Positions 7,020-12,762 of a DNA stretch of 12,762 bases are shown piece after piece (positions within the stretch are counted from its first letter, which is position 1; each line of letters starts with the position of its first letter). Where the stretch lies: NCBI GenBank assembly GCA_040381935.1, contig JBEIGJ010000056.1, positions 1 through 12,762 on the forward strand. Reading direction: 5' to 3'. The notes under the pieces were generated by a model, which was not told the origin of the DNA, searched no databases, and was given only the letters and a program-made list of their open reading frames with translations. This DNA is from Casp-actino8 sp040381935. GTDB lineage: Bacteria > Actinomycetota > Acidimicrobiia > Acidimicrobiales > Ilumatobacteraceae. Made by a program: the position numbers and the translations under genes.

Positions 7020-7054
7020 AGTCCAAAGTCCCGAGACCGCAGTCCCTAGTCCCG
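7020..7054 (+). repeat. Five tandem AGTCC heptamers
   Basis: Five consecutive 7-base units begin at 7020, 7027, 7034, 7041 and 7048. Four begin AGTCC and the third begins AGACC; the last two bases of each unit vary. The array lies between the divergent FAS1 and RidA genes. If FAS1 transcription starts near 6981, the array spans about -39 to -73, a typical activator position. It may be a direct-repeat binding site for a regulator; the regulator is unknown. Confidence 0.6.
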
Positions 7055-7109
7055 ATCTCTCAACCCCAACGACCCCTCCCCTTGGGCGCGAAATGGTGCC
7101 AAATCGTGT

Positions 7110-7115
7110 CACACT
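7110..7115 (+). promoter_or_regulatory. Possible -10 element of the RidA-family gene
   Basis: CACACT lies 7 bases before the ATG at 7123. Only the second and last bases fit TAnnnT, so it is weak. No Shine-Dalgarno is present before this ATG, which is compatible with a leaderless transcript. Confidence 0.25.
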
Positions 7116-7122
7116 CGTCCCC

Positions 7123-7512
7123 ATGAACCGTGAGATTCTCCCACCGAACCTGGCGCCCCCGGCGGCGGCGTACGCCCATGCAATAGTGAGCGATAACGCC
7201 CGTCGCATGTTGCACACATCGGGCGTCGTGCCAATCGCCCCTGATGGATCGGTGCCGAGCAGTCTCGAGGAGCAGGCCCGCCTGGTCTGGGCGAATCTGC
7301 GCGCCATTCTCGATGAAGCCAAGATGAAGATCACTGATGTGGTGTCGGTGACGACCTATGTGGTGGTGGGTCAAACTTTGGCGACGGTGATGGCCGCTCG
7401 AGATGAGGCTTTGGGTGGGCATCGGGCCGCCAGCACATTGGTGACGGTGCCGGCGCTGGCTCGTGCGGAATGGCTGATGGAGATTGCCTTGGTTGCAGCC
7501 AGCGAGAAATGA
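7123..7512 (+). CDS. RidA (YjgF/YER057c/UK114) family protein
   Basis: Small cytosolic protein of the family whose founding member hydrolyses reactive enamine/imine intermediates such as 2-aminoacrylate; several subfamilies have other or unknown activity. From the ATG at 7123 it has 129 residues, the usual size. Features: HTSGVVPIAPDG (31-42), the helix with QARLVWANLRAILDEA (51-66), and the C-terminal TVPALARAEWLMEIALVA (108-125), which holds the conserved Arg (R114) and Glu (E120). The Arg is the one that binds the substrate carboxylate in active RidA. The frame is open upstream to 6949, but that extension is Pro-rich, unlike the family, and runs into the FAS1 gene, so it is rejected. It is followed after 69 bases by the mutase gene. 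Confidence 0.9.
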   Translation: MNREILPPNLAPPAAAYAHAIVSDNARRMLHTSGVVPIAPDGSVPSSLEEQARLVWANLRAILDEAKMKITDVVSVTTYVVVGQTLATVMAARDEALGGHRAASTLVTVPALARAEWLMEIALVAASEK

Positions 7513-7554
7513 ACCAGACCCGGTCGAACTTGGGCCCGACAAAATGGTCAGAAG

Positions 7555-7567
7555 CGCCGTGACGGCG
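7555..7567. promoter_or_regulatory. 13-bp palindrome abutting the mutase -10 element
   Basis: CGCCGT (7555-7560) and ACGGCG (7562-7567) are perfect inverted arms around a single base. The palindrome ends one base before the TACGCT hexamer (7568-7573), so it lies in the spacer of the mutase promoter, where a bound protein would block or tune transcription. It could also form a hairpin after the RidA gene, but no T-run follows. Confidence 0.5.
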
Positions 7568-7573
7568 TACGCT
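7568..7573 (+). promoter_or_regulatory. Putative -10 element of the mutase gene
   Basis: TACGCT fits TAnnnT and lies 8 bases before the ATG at 7582. A GGAGG at 7575-7579 is only 2 bases from the ATG, too close for a standard ribosome site, so the hexamer and a leaderless start may be more relevant. Confidence 0.45.
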
Positions 7574-7581
7574 CGGAGGCA

Positions 7582-9186
7582 ATGAGCGATTCAAAATCGA
7601 GTGACACGAAGCTAAGTGATGCCAAGTCCACAGATTCCGGTATTGAGATCAAGGCCCTCTACTCCCATGAGGATCTGACGGACTGGGATCCGGCTTCGAA
7701 ACTCGGCACTCCTGGCAAACCCCCCTACACCCGAGGCGTGTACCCCACGATGTATCGGGGCAAGTTGTGGACCATGCGCCAGTACGCCGGATTCGGCACC
7801 CCAGAATCCACGAACCAGCGCTTCAAGTTTCTTTTGGACGCTGGTCAGACCGGTCTGTCGTGTGCTTTCGATTTGCCGACGCAAATGGGATACGACTCCG
7901 ATCACCCACGGGCCGAGGGTGAAGTGGGCAAAGTGGGCGTGGCCATTGACTCCATGGCCGATATGCGTCTGCTGTTGGCCGATCTACCCCTCGACAAAGT
8001 CACCACCTCGATGACCATCAACTCCACCGGCGCCATTTTGTTGCTGATGTACGAATTGGTTGCCGAAGAACAAGGTGTCCCCTCGACGGCTATCAGCGGC
8101 ACCATTCAGAACGACTTGTTGAAGGAGTACATCGCCCGCGGCACCTATGTGTATCCGCCACGCCAAAGCATGCGGATCATCACCGACATCTTCGCCTACT
8201 GCGCCCAGCATGTACCGAAGTGGAACACGATCTCGATTTCCGGGTACCACATCCGTGAGGCGGGCTCGACGGCGGTGCAAGAGATCGCTTTCACTATTGC
8301 CAATGGCATCGCTTATGTGGAAGCAGCTATTGCGGCTGGTCTGGATGTGGATGATTTCGCGCCGCGACTGTCGTTCTTTTGGAATGCACATAACAACTTC
8401 TTCGAAGAAGTTGCCAAGTTCCGGGCCTCGCGACGGATTTGGTATCGCATCATGAACGATCGTTTCGGAGCCAAGAAAGAATCCAGCAAACTGTTGCGCT
8501 TCCACACGCAAACTGGCGGCAGTACTTTGACCGCGCAGCAACCCGAGAACAACATCGTGCGCGTAGCGGTGCAGTCGATGGCCGCAGTCATGGGGGGCAC
8601 GCAAAGTTTGCACACCAACGGCTTCGATGAAGCACTGAGTTTGCCGACGGAGCGAGCAGCGCGTATTGCGTTGCGTACTCAACAGATCATTGGCTACGAA
8701 AGCGGTATTGCCGATACGCCCGATCCATTGGCGGGTAGCTATTTGGTGGAATCGTTGACCGACGAAATCGAAAAGTTGGCGCTCGAATACATTGCGCGCA
8801 TCGATGAAATGGGCGGAGCAGTAGCGGCGATTGAGCAGGGCTTCCAGATGGACGAAATCGAACAGGCGGCCTATGAGTACACCAAGTCGATCGATGATGA
8901 TGAGCGCGTCATTGTCGGCTTGAACCGGTTCTCAGTAGACGATGACCCAGAACCCGAAGTGTTCCCCATTAATCCGGAATTGGAGCGTGGACAAAAGGCG
9001 CGATTAGGCCAATACAAAGCCGCCCGCGATGCCGACAAAGTGCAAGCGGCCCTCGATGCCATCGTTACTGCGGCCAGGGGATCGGACAACTTGATGTATC
9101 CGATGAAAGAAGCCTTGCGCGTCGACGCCACTTTGGGGGAAATCAGCGATGCGCTTCGTGGTGTTTTCGGGGTGTATCAGCCCTGA
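7582..9186 (+). CDS. Methylmalonyl-CoA mutase-type large subunit, free-standing (no B12 domain)
   Basis: Catalytic TIM-barrel subunit of a coenzyme B12-dependent acyl-CoA mutase, interconverting (R)-methylmalonyl-CoA and succinyl-CoA or a related pair. It has 534 residues and ends at FGVYQP without the C-terminal B12-binding domain, so it must pair with a small subunit not seen here. Residues matching the Propionibacterium enzyme: Y68 (Y89) in RQYAGFG, T174/Q176 (T195/Q197), R186 (R207), H223 (H244) in SGYH, R262 (R283), H308/Q310 (H328/Q330) and Q341 (Q361). Tyr89 plus Arg207 is the pair linked with methylmalonyl-CoA; isobutyryl- and hydroxyisobutyryl-CoA mutases have Phe or Ile and Gln there. 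R82, a CoA-contacting residue, is K61. The first 20 residues are a low-complexity SDxK-type repeat. The adenosyltransferase at the left edge fits as cofactor supplier. Confidence 0.93.
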   Translation: MSDSKSSDTKLSDAKSTDSGIEIKALYSHEDLTDWDPASKLGTPGKPPYTRGVYPTMYRGKLWTMRQYAGFGTPESTNQRFKFLLDAGQTGLSCAFDLPTQMGYDSDHPRAEGEVGKVGVAIDSMADMRLLLADLPLDKVTTSMTINSTGAILLLMYELVAEEQGVPSTAISGTIQNDLLKEYIARGTYVYPPRQSMRIITDIFAYCAQHVPKWNTISISGYHIREAGSTAVQEIAFTIANGIAYVEAAIAAGLDVDDFAPRLSFFWNAHNNFFEEVAKFRASRRIWYRIMNDRFGAKKESSKLLRFHTQTGGSTLTAQQPENNIVRVAVQSMAAVMGGTQSLHTNGFDEALSLPTERAARIALRTQQIIGYESGIADTPDPLAGSYLVESLTDEIEKLALEYIARIDEMGGAVAAIEQGFQMDEIEQAAYEYTKSIDDDERVIVGLNRFSVDDDPEPEVFPINPELERGQKARLGQYKAARDADKVQAALDAIVTAARGSDNLMYPMKEALRVDATLGEISDALRGVFGVYQP

Positions 9187-9187
9187 G

Positions 9188-9212
9188 CGCATCATGAATG
9201 AAGCGCGATGCG
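9188..9212. terminator. Weak stem-loop between convergent mutase and nitroreductase genes
   Basis: CGCATC (9188-9193) pairs with GATGCG (9207-9212) around a 13-base loop, in the 45-base gap between the two converging genes. The stem is short, the loop long and no strong T-run follows on either strand. A bidirectional terminator is plausible by position only. Confidence 0.25.
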
Positions 9213-9231
9213 GTTCTCTGCTCGGCGTTGG

Positions 9232-9804
9232 TCACTTCTCGAAATAGTTGATGATCGGCTCCGGTCGCAATGGAGCGCTGACTGCTGATGTGGCCCAGCC
9301 GAGATAGAGCATCGAGATAACGTCCGTTTGTGGTTCAAAGCCGCTGAACTCTGCAACTGGTCCATTGGCGCCACGGGGACAGCTTCCCCAGTACGTCACC
9401 AAACCGCGCGTCGTGGCACCGAGCATGAAATTCTGCACCGCCACTGCCGTGGCATCGCGATTCTCAATGGTGCGCGTCGGTGTGTCGCCGGGAATGCTGC
9501 CGACGATCACGATCGTGGGTGTGCGCAGGTATTTCGTGCGCGCCTTTTCGACGCGGGCGGGTTCATCGCCATGGGCTGCCATGGCATCGGCGACGACGGT
9601 ACCCAATCGAGCACGGGCATCGCCGGTGAGGATGGCGAATCGCCAGGGCCAGGTGCGCTTGTGACACGGTGCCCATGAGGCCAACGCGCACAATTCCTCG
9701 GTGATCGCCCGCTCGACGGGGCGGTCGTTGTCCACCAGCATGCTGGTACGTCGGGCCCGGATCACATCATCGATCGACTGAAAGGGGGGCAGTCCCTCAC
9801 TCAT
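9232..9804 (-). CDS. Nitroreductase-family FMN oxidoreductase
   Basis: A 190-residue flavoprotein of the nitroreductase fold, of the small YdjA-like group that uses NAD(P)H to reduce nitro, quinone or similar compounds; cytosolic, usually a dimer. Visible: the FMN-phosphate basic motif RARRTS (16-21), WAPCHKRTWPWRFAIL (44-59; most relatives have APNH where this has APCH), the middle GLVTYWGS (134-141), and YLGWA near 167-171. Length is typical. It starts 5 bases after the stop of the SRPBCC gene, so it is the last gene of a minus-strand operon. No separate promoter is visible. The physiological substrate is unknown. Confidence 0.88.
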   Translation of the reverse strand: MSEGLPPFQSIDDVIRARRTSMLVDNDRPVERAITEELCALASWAPCHKRTWPWRFAILTGDARARLGTVVADAMAAHGDEPARVEKARTKYLRTPTIVIVGSIPGDTPTRTIENRDATAVAVQNFMLGATTRGLVTYWGSCPRGANGPVAEFSGFEPQTDVISMLYLGWATSAVSAPLRPEPIINYFEK

Positions 9805-9809
9805 GAAAG

Positions 9810-10268
9810 TCAGCTGTTGTTTTCAGCGGCGAAATGAGTAGCCATTCGATCGAGGGTGGCTTCGATCGAGGCACGGTTCTTGTCGAAGGCGTTCATCAGC
9901 CGCAACATCAGCGGTGACTTGTTCTGGTTCCAGTCGAATTGTTCGGTGACCATGGATCCACCTTCAGCCGGCTCGATGATGTAGCGCCAAATATGGCCTC
10001 CCATATGACGCCAACCGATCTGACGAGGTTCGTCGAATTCCACGACCTCATTGGTGATGCGGTACTTGAGACCAATCTTCATGTCCATGCCGAACTTGGT
10101 GCCGAGTCCCAGACGAGCAGGGGCATCAATGCGAGCCGACTTCACCGAGCCCGAGCCGTCGATGATGCTGTGTTTACGGGGATCAGCGAGTAGATCGAAG
10201 ATGGCTTGCGGCGACGCTGGAACGAAGCGGGTGGATGAAATGATCTTGTCGGGATTGCTGGTGCTCAT
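9810..10268 (-). CDS. SRPBCC-fold protein (polyketide cyclase/START-like)
   Basis: A 152-residue protein of the SRPBCC (Bet v1-like) fold, whose members bind hydrophobic ligands in a deep cavity; ligand unknown. The pattern is typical: an N-terminal strand and helix with FVPASPQAIFDLLADPRKH (15-33), a run of strands with FDEPRQIGWRH (78-88) and IWRYIIEP (93-100), and a long C-terminal helix (about 118-147). It has no catalytic motif that I can name and no signal peptide. A good Shine-Dalgarno (AGAAGGA, 10 bases before the ATG) is present, unlike the promoter-proximal genes here, which fits an internal operon gene. It lies 36 bases after the FAD oxidoreductase gene and 5 bases before the nitroreductase gene. 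Confidence 0.85.
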   Translation of the reverse strand: MSTSNPDKIISSTRFVPASPQAIFDLLADPRKHSIIDGSGSVKSARIDAPARLGLGTKFGMDMKIGLKYRITNEVVEFDEPRQIGWRHMGGHIWRYIIEPAEGGSMVTEQFDWNQNKSPLMLRLMNAFDKNRASIEATLDRMATHFAAENNS

Positions 10269-10276
10269 GATTGCGG

Positions 10277-10283
10277 ATTCCTT
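10277..10283 (-). promoter_or_regulatory. Shine-Dalgarno of the SRPBCC gene
   Basis: AGAAGGA on the minus strand lies about 10 bases before the ATG at 10268. It is the clearest ribosome binding site in the window and belongs to an operon-internal gene. Confidence 0.6.
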
Positions 10284-10304
10284 CTTGCTCGCGGTTGCGA
10301 GTCA

Positions 10305-11558
10305 TTATGCCTGAGTAAGAATGGCTTCGGCGCAGCGTCGGCCCGAGTACAGCGCACCTTGGAGTGATGCAGTGTCGCGGTGATCGCCGCACACGAAAAG
10401 GTTATTTCCGAGAGACACCGGATCCTTGGGCTGGAACGGTGGAGACTGATCGGGTTGACCATGATCGATGCGATAGGTGCGTAGATGTCGCCAAGTATCC
10501 ACCGACGGTCCGAACATCGATGTCAACTGGGTACGCGCCACACTTTCCAGGTTGGCCTTGCTCAGATGATCGCTACTGCAGCCAGGAATGGCAGCAGCGA
10601 TGAGATGCTGTCCGTCGGGGGCGTAGGTCGGAGCAACATTCGACATCACTGCGATGTTCAGAACCGGACCCTGACCGGTGCCGTCGAGAATGATCAACTT
10701 CTTGTTGGTGGGCGGGGTGGCAGCAGCAAAATACACGCAACCCACACTGCGCGATTGCACCGGAGAAAGACCGAGCAATGTCGAGGCCACAGGGCCTTCG
10801 GTGGCCACGATGATGTGGCGTGCGGTGACGGTATGACCCGTTGCAGTAGTGATGTGTCCCGGTGCTACCGACATAACTGGCGTGTCCAGATGAATACGTG
10901 CGGAAGGAATATGAGAGGCGAGTTGTGTGGAAATCTGGCCCATGCCGTGGGCTGGAACAGCGGCATCTCCTTTGGCCAACATTCGAAAAATGATGTCGAA
11001 CATGCGGCGTGAGGCAGTGAGTTCCGGATCGAGTTGGATGCCGCCAACGAGCGGCGTGAAGAATTCCTGCACCATCTTCGCCGAGAATCCCAACTTTTCC
11101 AGTAGGTCGGCAGTGGTCATATCGTCACCGCGCAGCAGATCGGCACCCGAACCACGGGTCACCCGTAATCGCAAAGCGGCAATGCGGGCTTTGTCGACGA
11201 TGGTTCCAACCGGTGAGGTCGCCGTCGACCACAGAGTTGACGGTTTGCGGAGCGGATCGGAGAGCACGAAGCCCCGTCCGGATTTCCAGATCAAAGCACC
11301 GGGATCGAAGGACTGCATCCGTAATGCCGGAATATCGAATTGTCGAATGAATTCCGGATAAGCGGTGAGCATGATCTGAAAACCGCGATCGAGAATGAAT
11401 CCTTCCACGTGATCGGAGCGAACACGACCGCCAACACCATCGGATGATTCGAAGATCTGCACGTCGCGTCCAGCTTGGTGCAGCAGTCGCGCTGCGCTGA
11501 GACCGGCGAGACCGGCACCGACGATGGCAACCTCACAGGAATCAGGAACGGGGGTCAT
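10305..11558 (-). CDS. FAD-dependent oxidoreductase (amine oxidase/phytoene desaturase-like)
   Basis: A 417-residue flavoprotein with a Rossmann FAD-binding N-terminus: VGAGLAGLSAARLL (13-26), E37 binding the ribose, and the GVGGR motif (41-45) that marks the protoporphyrinogen oxidase / amine oxidase / phytoene desaturase superfamily. LDRGFQI (56-62) follows. The C-terminal FAD motif is FVCGDHRDTASLQGALYSG (388-406). The substrate domain lies between. Such proteins oxidise amines, carotenoids or porphyrin-like compounds; the substrate here is not identifiable, and the length alone does not decide. The start ATG at 11558 is preceded by a T-rich stretch with TATTTT only 4 bases upstream, so its promoter is unclear. 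It probably leads an operon with the SRPBCC and nitroreductase genes. Confidence 0.88.
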   Translation of the reverse strand: MTPVPDSCEVAIVGAGLAGLSAARLLHQAGRDVQIFESSDGVGGRVRSDHVEGFILDRGFQIMLTAYPEFIRQFDIPALRMQSFDPGALIWKSGRGFVLSDPLRKPSTLWSTATSPVGTIVDKARIAALRLRVTRGSGADLLRGDDMTTADLLEKLGFSAKMVQEFFTPLVGGIQLDPELTASRRMFDIIFRMLAKGDAAVPAHGMGQISTQLASHIPSARIHLDTPVMSVAPGHITTATGHTVTARHIIVATEGPVASTLLGLSPVQSRSVGCVYFAAATPPTNKKLIILDGTGQGPVLNIAVMSNVAPTYAPDGQHLIAAAIPGCSSDHLSKANLESVARTQLTSMFGPSVDTWRHLRTYRIDHGQPDQSPPFQPKDPVSLGNNLFVCGDHRDTASLQGALYSGRRCAEAILTQA

Positions 11559-11606
11559 GTCAAAAATAGTGCGAAGTTCGATGTCGAATAGGGAAGAAGC
11601 GAACGG

Positions 11607-12518
11607 TCAGGCCGGACGTTTCAATAACGACCGCAGTGCCGACTCCAAATCGGCGTGGATGAATGAATACCCCGACGCGCTCAACACGTTGGGCAGAACC
11701 TTTTGACCGGTGAACAGCAAGGCGTCAGCCAGTTCGCCACCGAGAAGAATCTTCGGCCCGAACGAAGGCACCGGCAAAAGTGAGGGACGTCGCAGCACGC
11801 GCGCCAAGGTCTTAGTGAATTCGGCTTGAGTCACTGGCTGAGGCGCGGTGAGGTTCACTGCTCCGGTCACATTGGCACCCAAGAGATAATCGATGGCGGC
11901 GACTTCATCGTCGATCGAGATCCAACTCTGCCATTGACGGCCACTTCCCATGCGACCTCCGGCGCCCAGTTTGAAAAGTGGTAACAACTTCTTCAACGCT
12001 CCGCCCTCGGGGCTGAGCACGATGCCGGTGCGCAGATGGGCGACGCGCAAGCCGGCTTTGGAGGCGGCTTCGGTGGCGGCTTCCCAGAGCACGCACACTT
12101 CAGCCAAAAAGCCCGATCCGGCGGGGGAATCCTCGGTGAATTCAGCAGTGAGTGATTCTCCATAAAAGCCAATGGCCGAACCCGAAAGGAGAACCTTCGG
12201 GCCATTGTCGAGGGACGCCATGGTTTCGGCCAACAGAGCGGTGCTCTTGGTGCGACTTTCGAGGATCTCACGCTTGTAGTTGTCGGTCCAGCGCTTGTCG
12301 CCGATACCGGCACCAGCCAAGTGAACAACAGCATCGACACCGACTAATTTCTCGGCTTCGATCGCTCCTGTCGCTGGGTTCCAGGAAATGGAATCAGGTC
12401 CAGCAGATCCAGATCGAGTGAAGGGCAGAACGCGGTCGCCGCGGGCGGTGAGATGGGCGGTGAGCGCGGTGCCGATCAGACCGCTGGCTCCGGTGATGGC
12501 AATCGTGCGTGAAGACAT
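11607..12518 (-). CDS. TIGR01777-family NAD(P)-dependent epimerase (YfcH-like)
   Basis: A 303-residue extended SDR/epimerase-like protein of the TIGR01777 group; enzymatic role unproven in most bacteria. Motifs: NAD(P) loop TGASGLIG (9-16), HLAGAGIGDKRW (66-77), SGSAIGFYG (112-120) with the active-site-like Tyr (Y119), LRTGIVLSPEGGALKKLLPL (162-181), and WQSWISIDDEVAAI (206-219). The C-terminal DUF1731-like segment covers about 248-303 (the PSFGPKILLGGELADALLF stretch). Length and motif order are standard. A -10-like TAGCCT lies 6 bases before the ATG at 12518. It sits 48 bases before the FAD oxidoreductase gene on the same strand, and the four genes may act together. A FAD oxidoreductase and SRPBCC partner are also reported beside some light-induced photolyase clusters; no photolyase is visible here. 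Confidence 0.93.
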   Translation of the reverse strand: MSSRTIAITGASGLIGTALTAHLTARGDRVLPFTRSGSAGPDSISWNPATGAIEAEKLVGVDAVVHLAGAGIGDKRWTDNYKREILESRTKSTALLAETMASLDNGPKVLLSGSAIGFYGESLTAEFTEDSPAGSGFLAEVCVLWEAATEAASKAGLRVAHLRTGIVLSPEGGALKKLLPLFKLGAGGRMGSGRQWQSWISIDDEVAAIDYLLGANVTGAVNLTAPQPVTQAEFTKTLARVLRRPSLLPVPSFGPKILLGGELADALLFTGQKVLPNVLSASGYSFIHADLESALRSLLKRPA

Positions 12519-12524
12519 GCCCGT

Positions 12525-12530
12525 AGGCTA
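12525..12530 (-). promoter_or_regulatory. Putative -10 element of the TIGR01777 gene
   Basis: TAGCCT on the minus strand lies exactly 6 bases before the ATG at 12518, the same word and spacing as before the aldolase gene. No good -35 is seen. Confidence 0.5.
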
Positions 12531-12552
12531 CGACCCCTGCGGCGGGACTGTG

Positions 12553-12574
12553 TGACCGGGTTTGAGACCGGTCA
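12553..12574 (-). terminator. Stem-loop overlapping the kup stop codon
   Basis: TGACCGG (12553-12559) and CCGGTCA (12568-12574) form a perfect 7-bp stem with an 8-base loop. The right arm contains the kup stop codon. On the minus strand no T-run follows, so it is not a textbook intrinsic terminator. Because it also lies just upstream of the epimerase promoter, an operator role is possible. Confidence 0.45.
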
Positions 12575-12762
12575 GATTTCGACTTGGGAGCCGACTTCGA
12601 ACACCTGGTCGGTCGGCAGTTTGAAGAAGCGACTGGCGCTATCGGCGCCGCGGTTCAACAACACGAACAAACGCTCGGCCCAGATATTCATCCCAGGGGC
12701 CTTACCGGCCAGGATGGATTCGCGGCCGATGAAATAGGTAACGGCATCGGGATCAAATGTGA
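12572..12762 (-). CDS. kup: Kup-type potassium transporter, C-terminal end (partial)
   Basis: The last 62 residues of a minus-strand gene that runs out of the window. Kup is an inner-membrane, proton-coupled K+ uptake protein with a cytoplasmic C-terminal domain. The visible part contains VTYFIGRES (7-15), GMNIWAERLFVLLNRGADSA (23-42), FFKLPTDQVFEVGSQVEI (45-62). This matches the conserved family tail, where YFLGRE, an MxxW segment with basic/hydrophobic residues, and a final LGxQVEI are typical. No membrane segment is expected in this portion. The stop lies in a hairpin, and the TIGR01777 gene begins 53 bases further along the same strand. The identity rests on this tail only, but the tail is distinctive. 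Confidence 0.85.
   Translation of the reverse strand, partial: TFDPDAVTYFIGRESILAGKAPGMNIWAERLFVLLNRGADSASRFFKLPTDQVFEVGSQVEI

Noticed and set aside
6949..7122. N-terminal extension of the RidA gene from 6949
   Set aside because: Adds 58 Pro-rich residues unlike the family, overlaps the FAS1 gene start and contains the heptamer array.
7575..7579. GGAGG as the ribosome site of the mutase gene
   Set aside because: Only 2 bases separate it from the ATG, too close for normal use; not listed as a ribosome site.
7984..8682. Minus-strand open frame of 232 codons inside the mutase gene
   Set aside because: Shadow of a gene with all active-site residues conserved; no family resemblance.
12552..12737. 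Plus-strand open frame of 61 codons at the right edge
   Set aside because: The opposite strand encodes the distinctive Kup C-terminus over the same bases.
1..12762. Phage, insertion sequence, CRISPR, toxin-antitoxin or defence genes
   Set aside because: No transposase, integrase, repeat-spacer pattern or nuclease-like protein is visible; gene content is housekeeping metabolism.

Overview
The window looks like an actinobacterial chromosome segment of moderate GC, most likely from the Acidimicrobiia. This is inferred from protein style: an actinobacterial-type zinc-less MoeB/MoeZ, a Thr/Pro-rich FAS1 lipoprotein, and a wHTH-like hypothetical family I associate with Actinobacteria. The start signals also fit, since many genes have a TAnnnT hexamer 6-8 bases before the start codon, a leaderless arrangement. 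I see no rRNA, tRNA, CRISPR, insertion sequence or phage gene. It reads as ordinary, densely packed metabolic DNA with no clear new multi-gene system. The noteworthy signals are mostly regulatory or architectural.

Left part (1-4619): the C-terminal part of a PduO-type cobalamin adenosyltransferase, a leucyl aminopeptidase (pepA), a convergent hypothetical gene that overlaps pepA by 78 bases, a sirtuin, and a MoeB-like sulfur-carrier adenylyltransferase with its rhodanese domain at the N-terminus instead of the usual C-terminus.

Middle (4630-7512): a minus-strand pair formed by an adducin-like class II aldolase and an EamA/RhtA-like exporter. The exporter's first membrane helix begins before its first ATG, and its frame meets the aldolase stop at a CTGA overlap. 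A FAS1-domain lipoprotein and a RidA-family protein diverge from a control region holding five tandem AGTCC-type heptamers.

Right part (7582-12762): a free-standing methylmalonyl-CoA mutase-type large subunit without a B12-binding domain, preceded by a 13-bp palindrome abutting its -10 element. A minus-strand cluster follows: TIGR01777 epimerase, FAD-dependent oxidoreductase, SRPBCC protein and nitroreductase. The last visible gene is the C-terminal end of a Kup potassium transporter.

Functional links: the adenosyltransferase makes the cofactor the mutase needs, so both may serve propionate or branched-chain carbon metabolism. The small B12-binding mutase subunit is not in the window.
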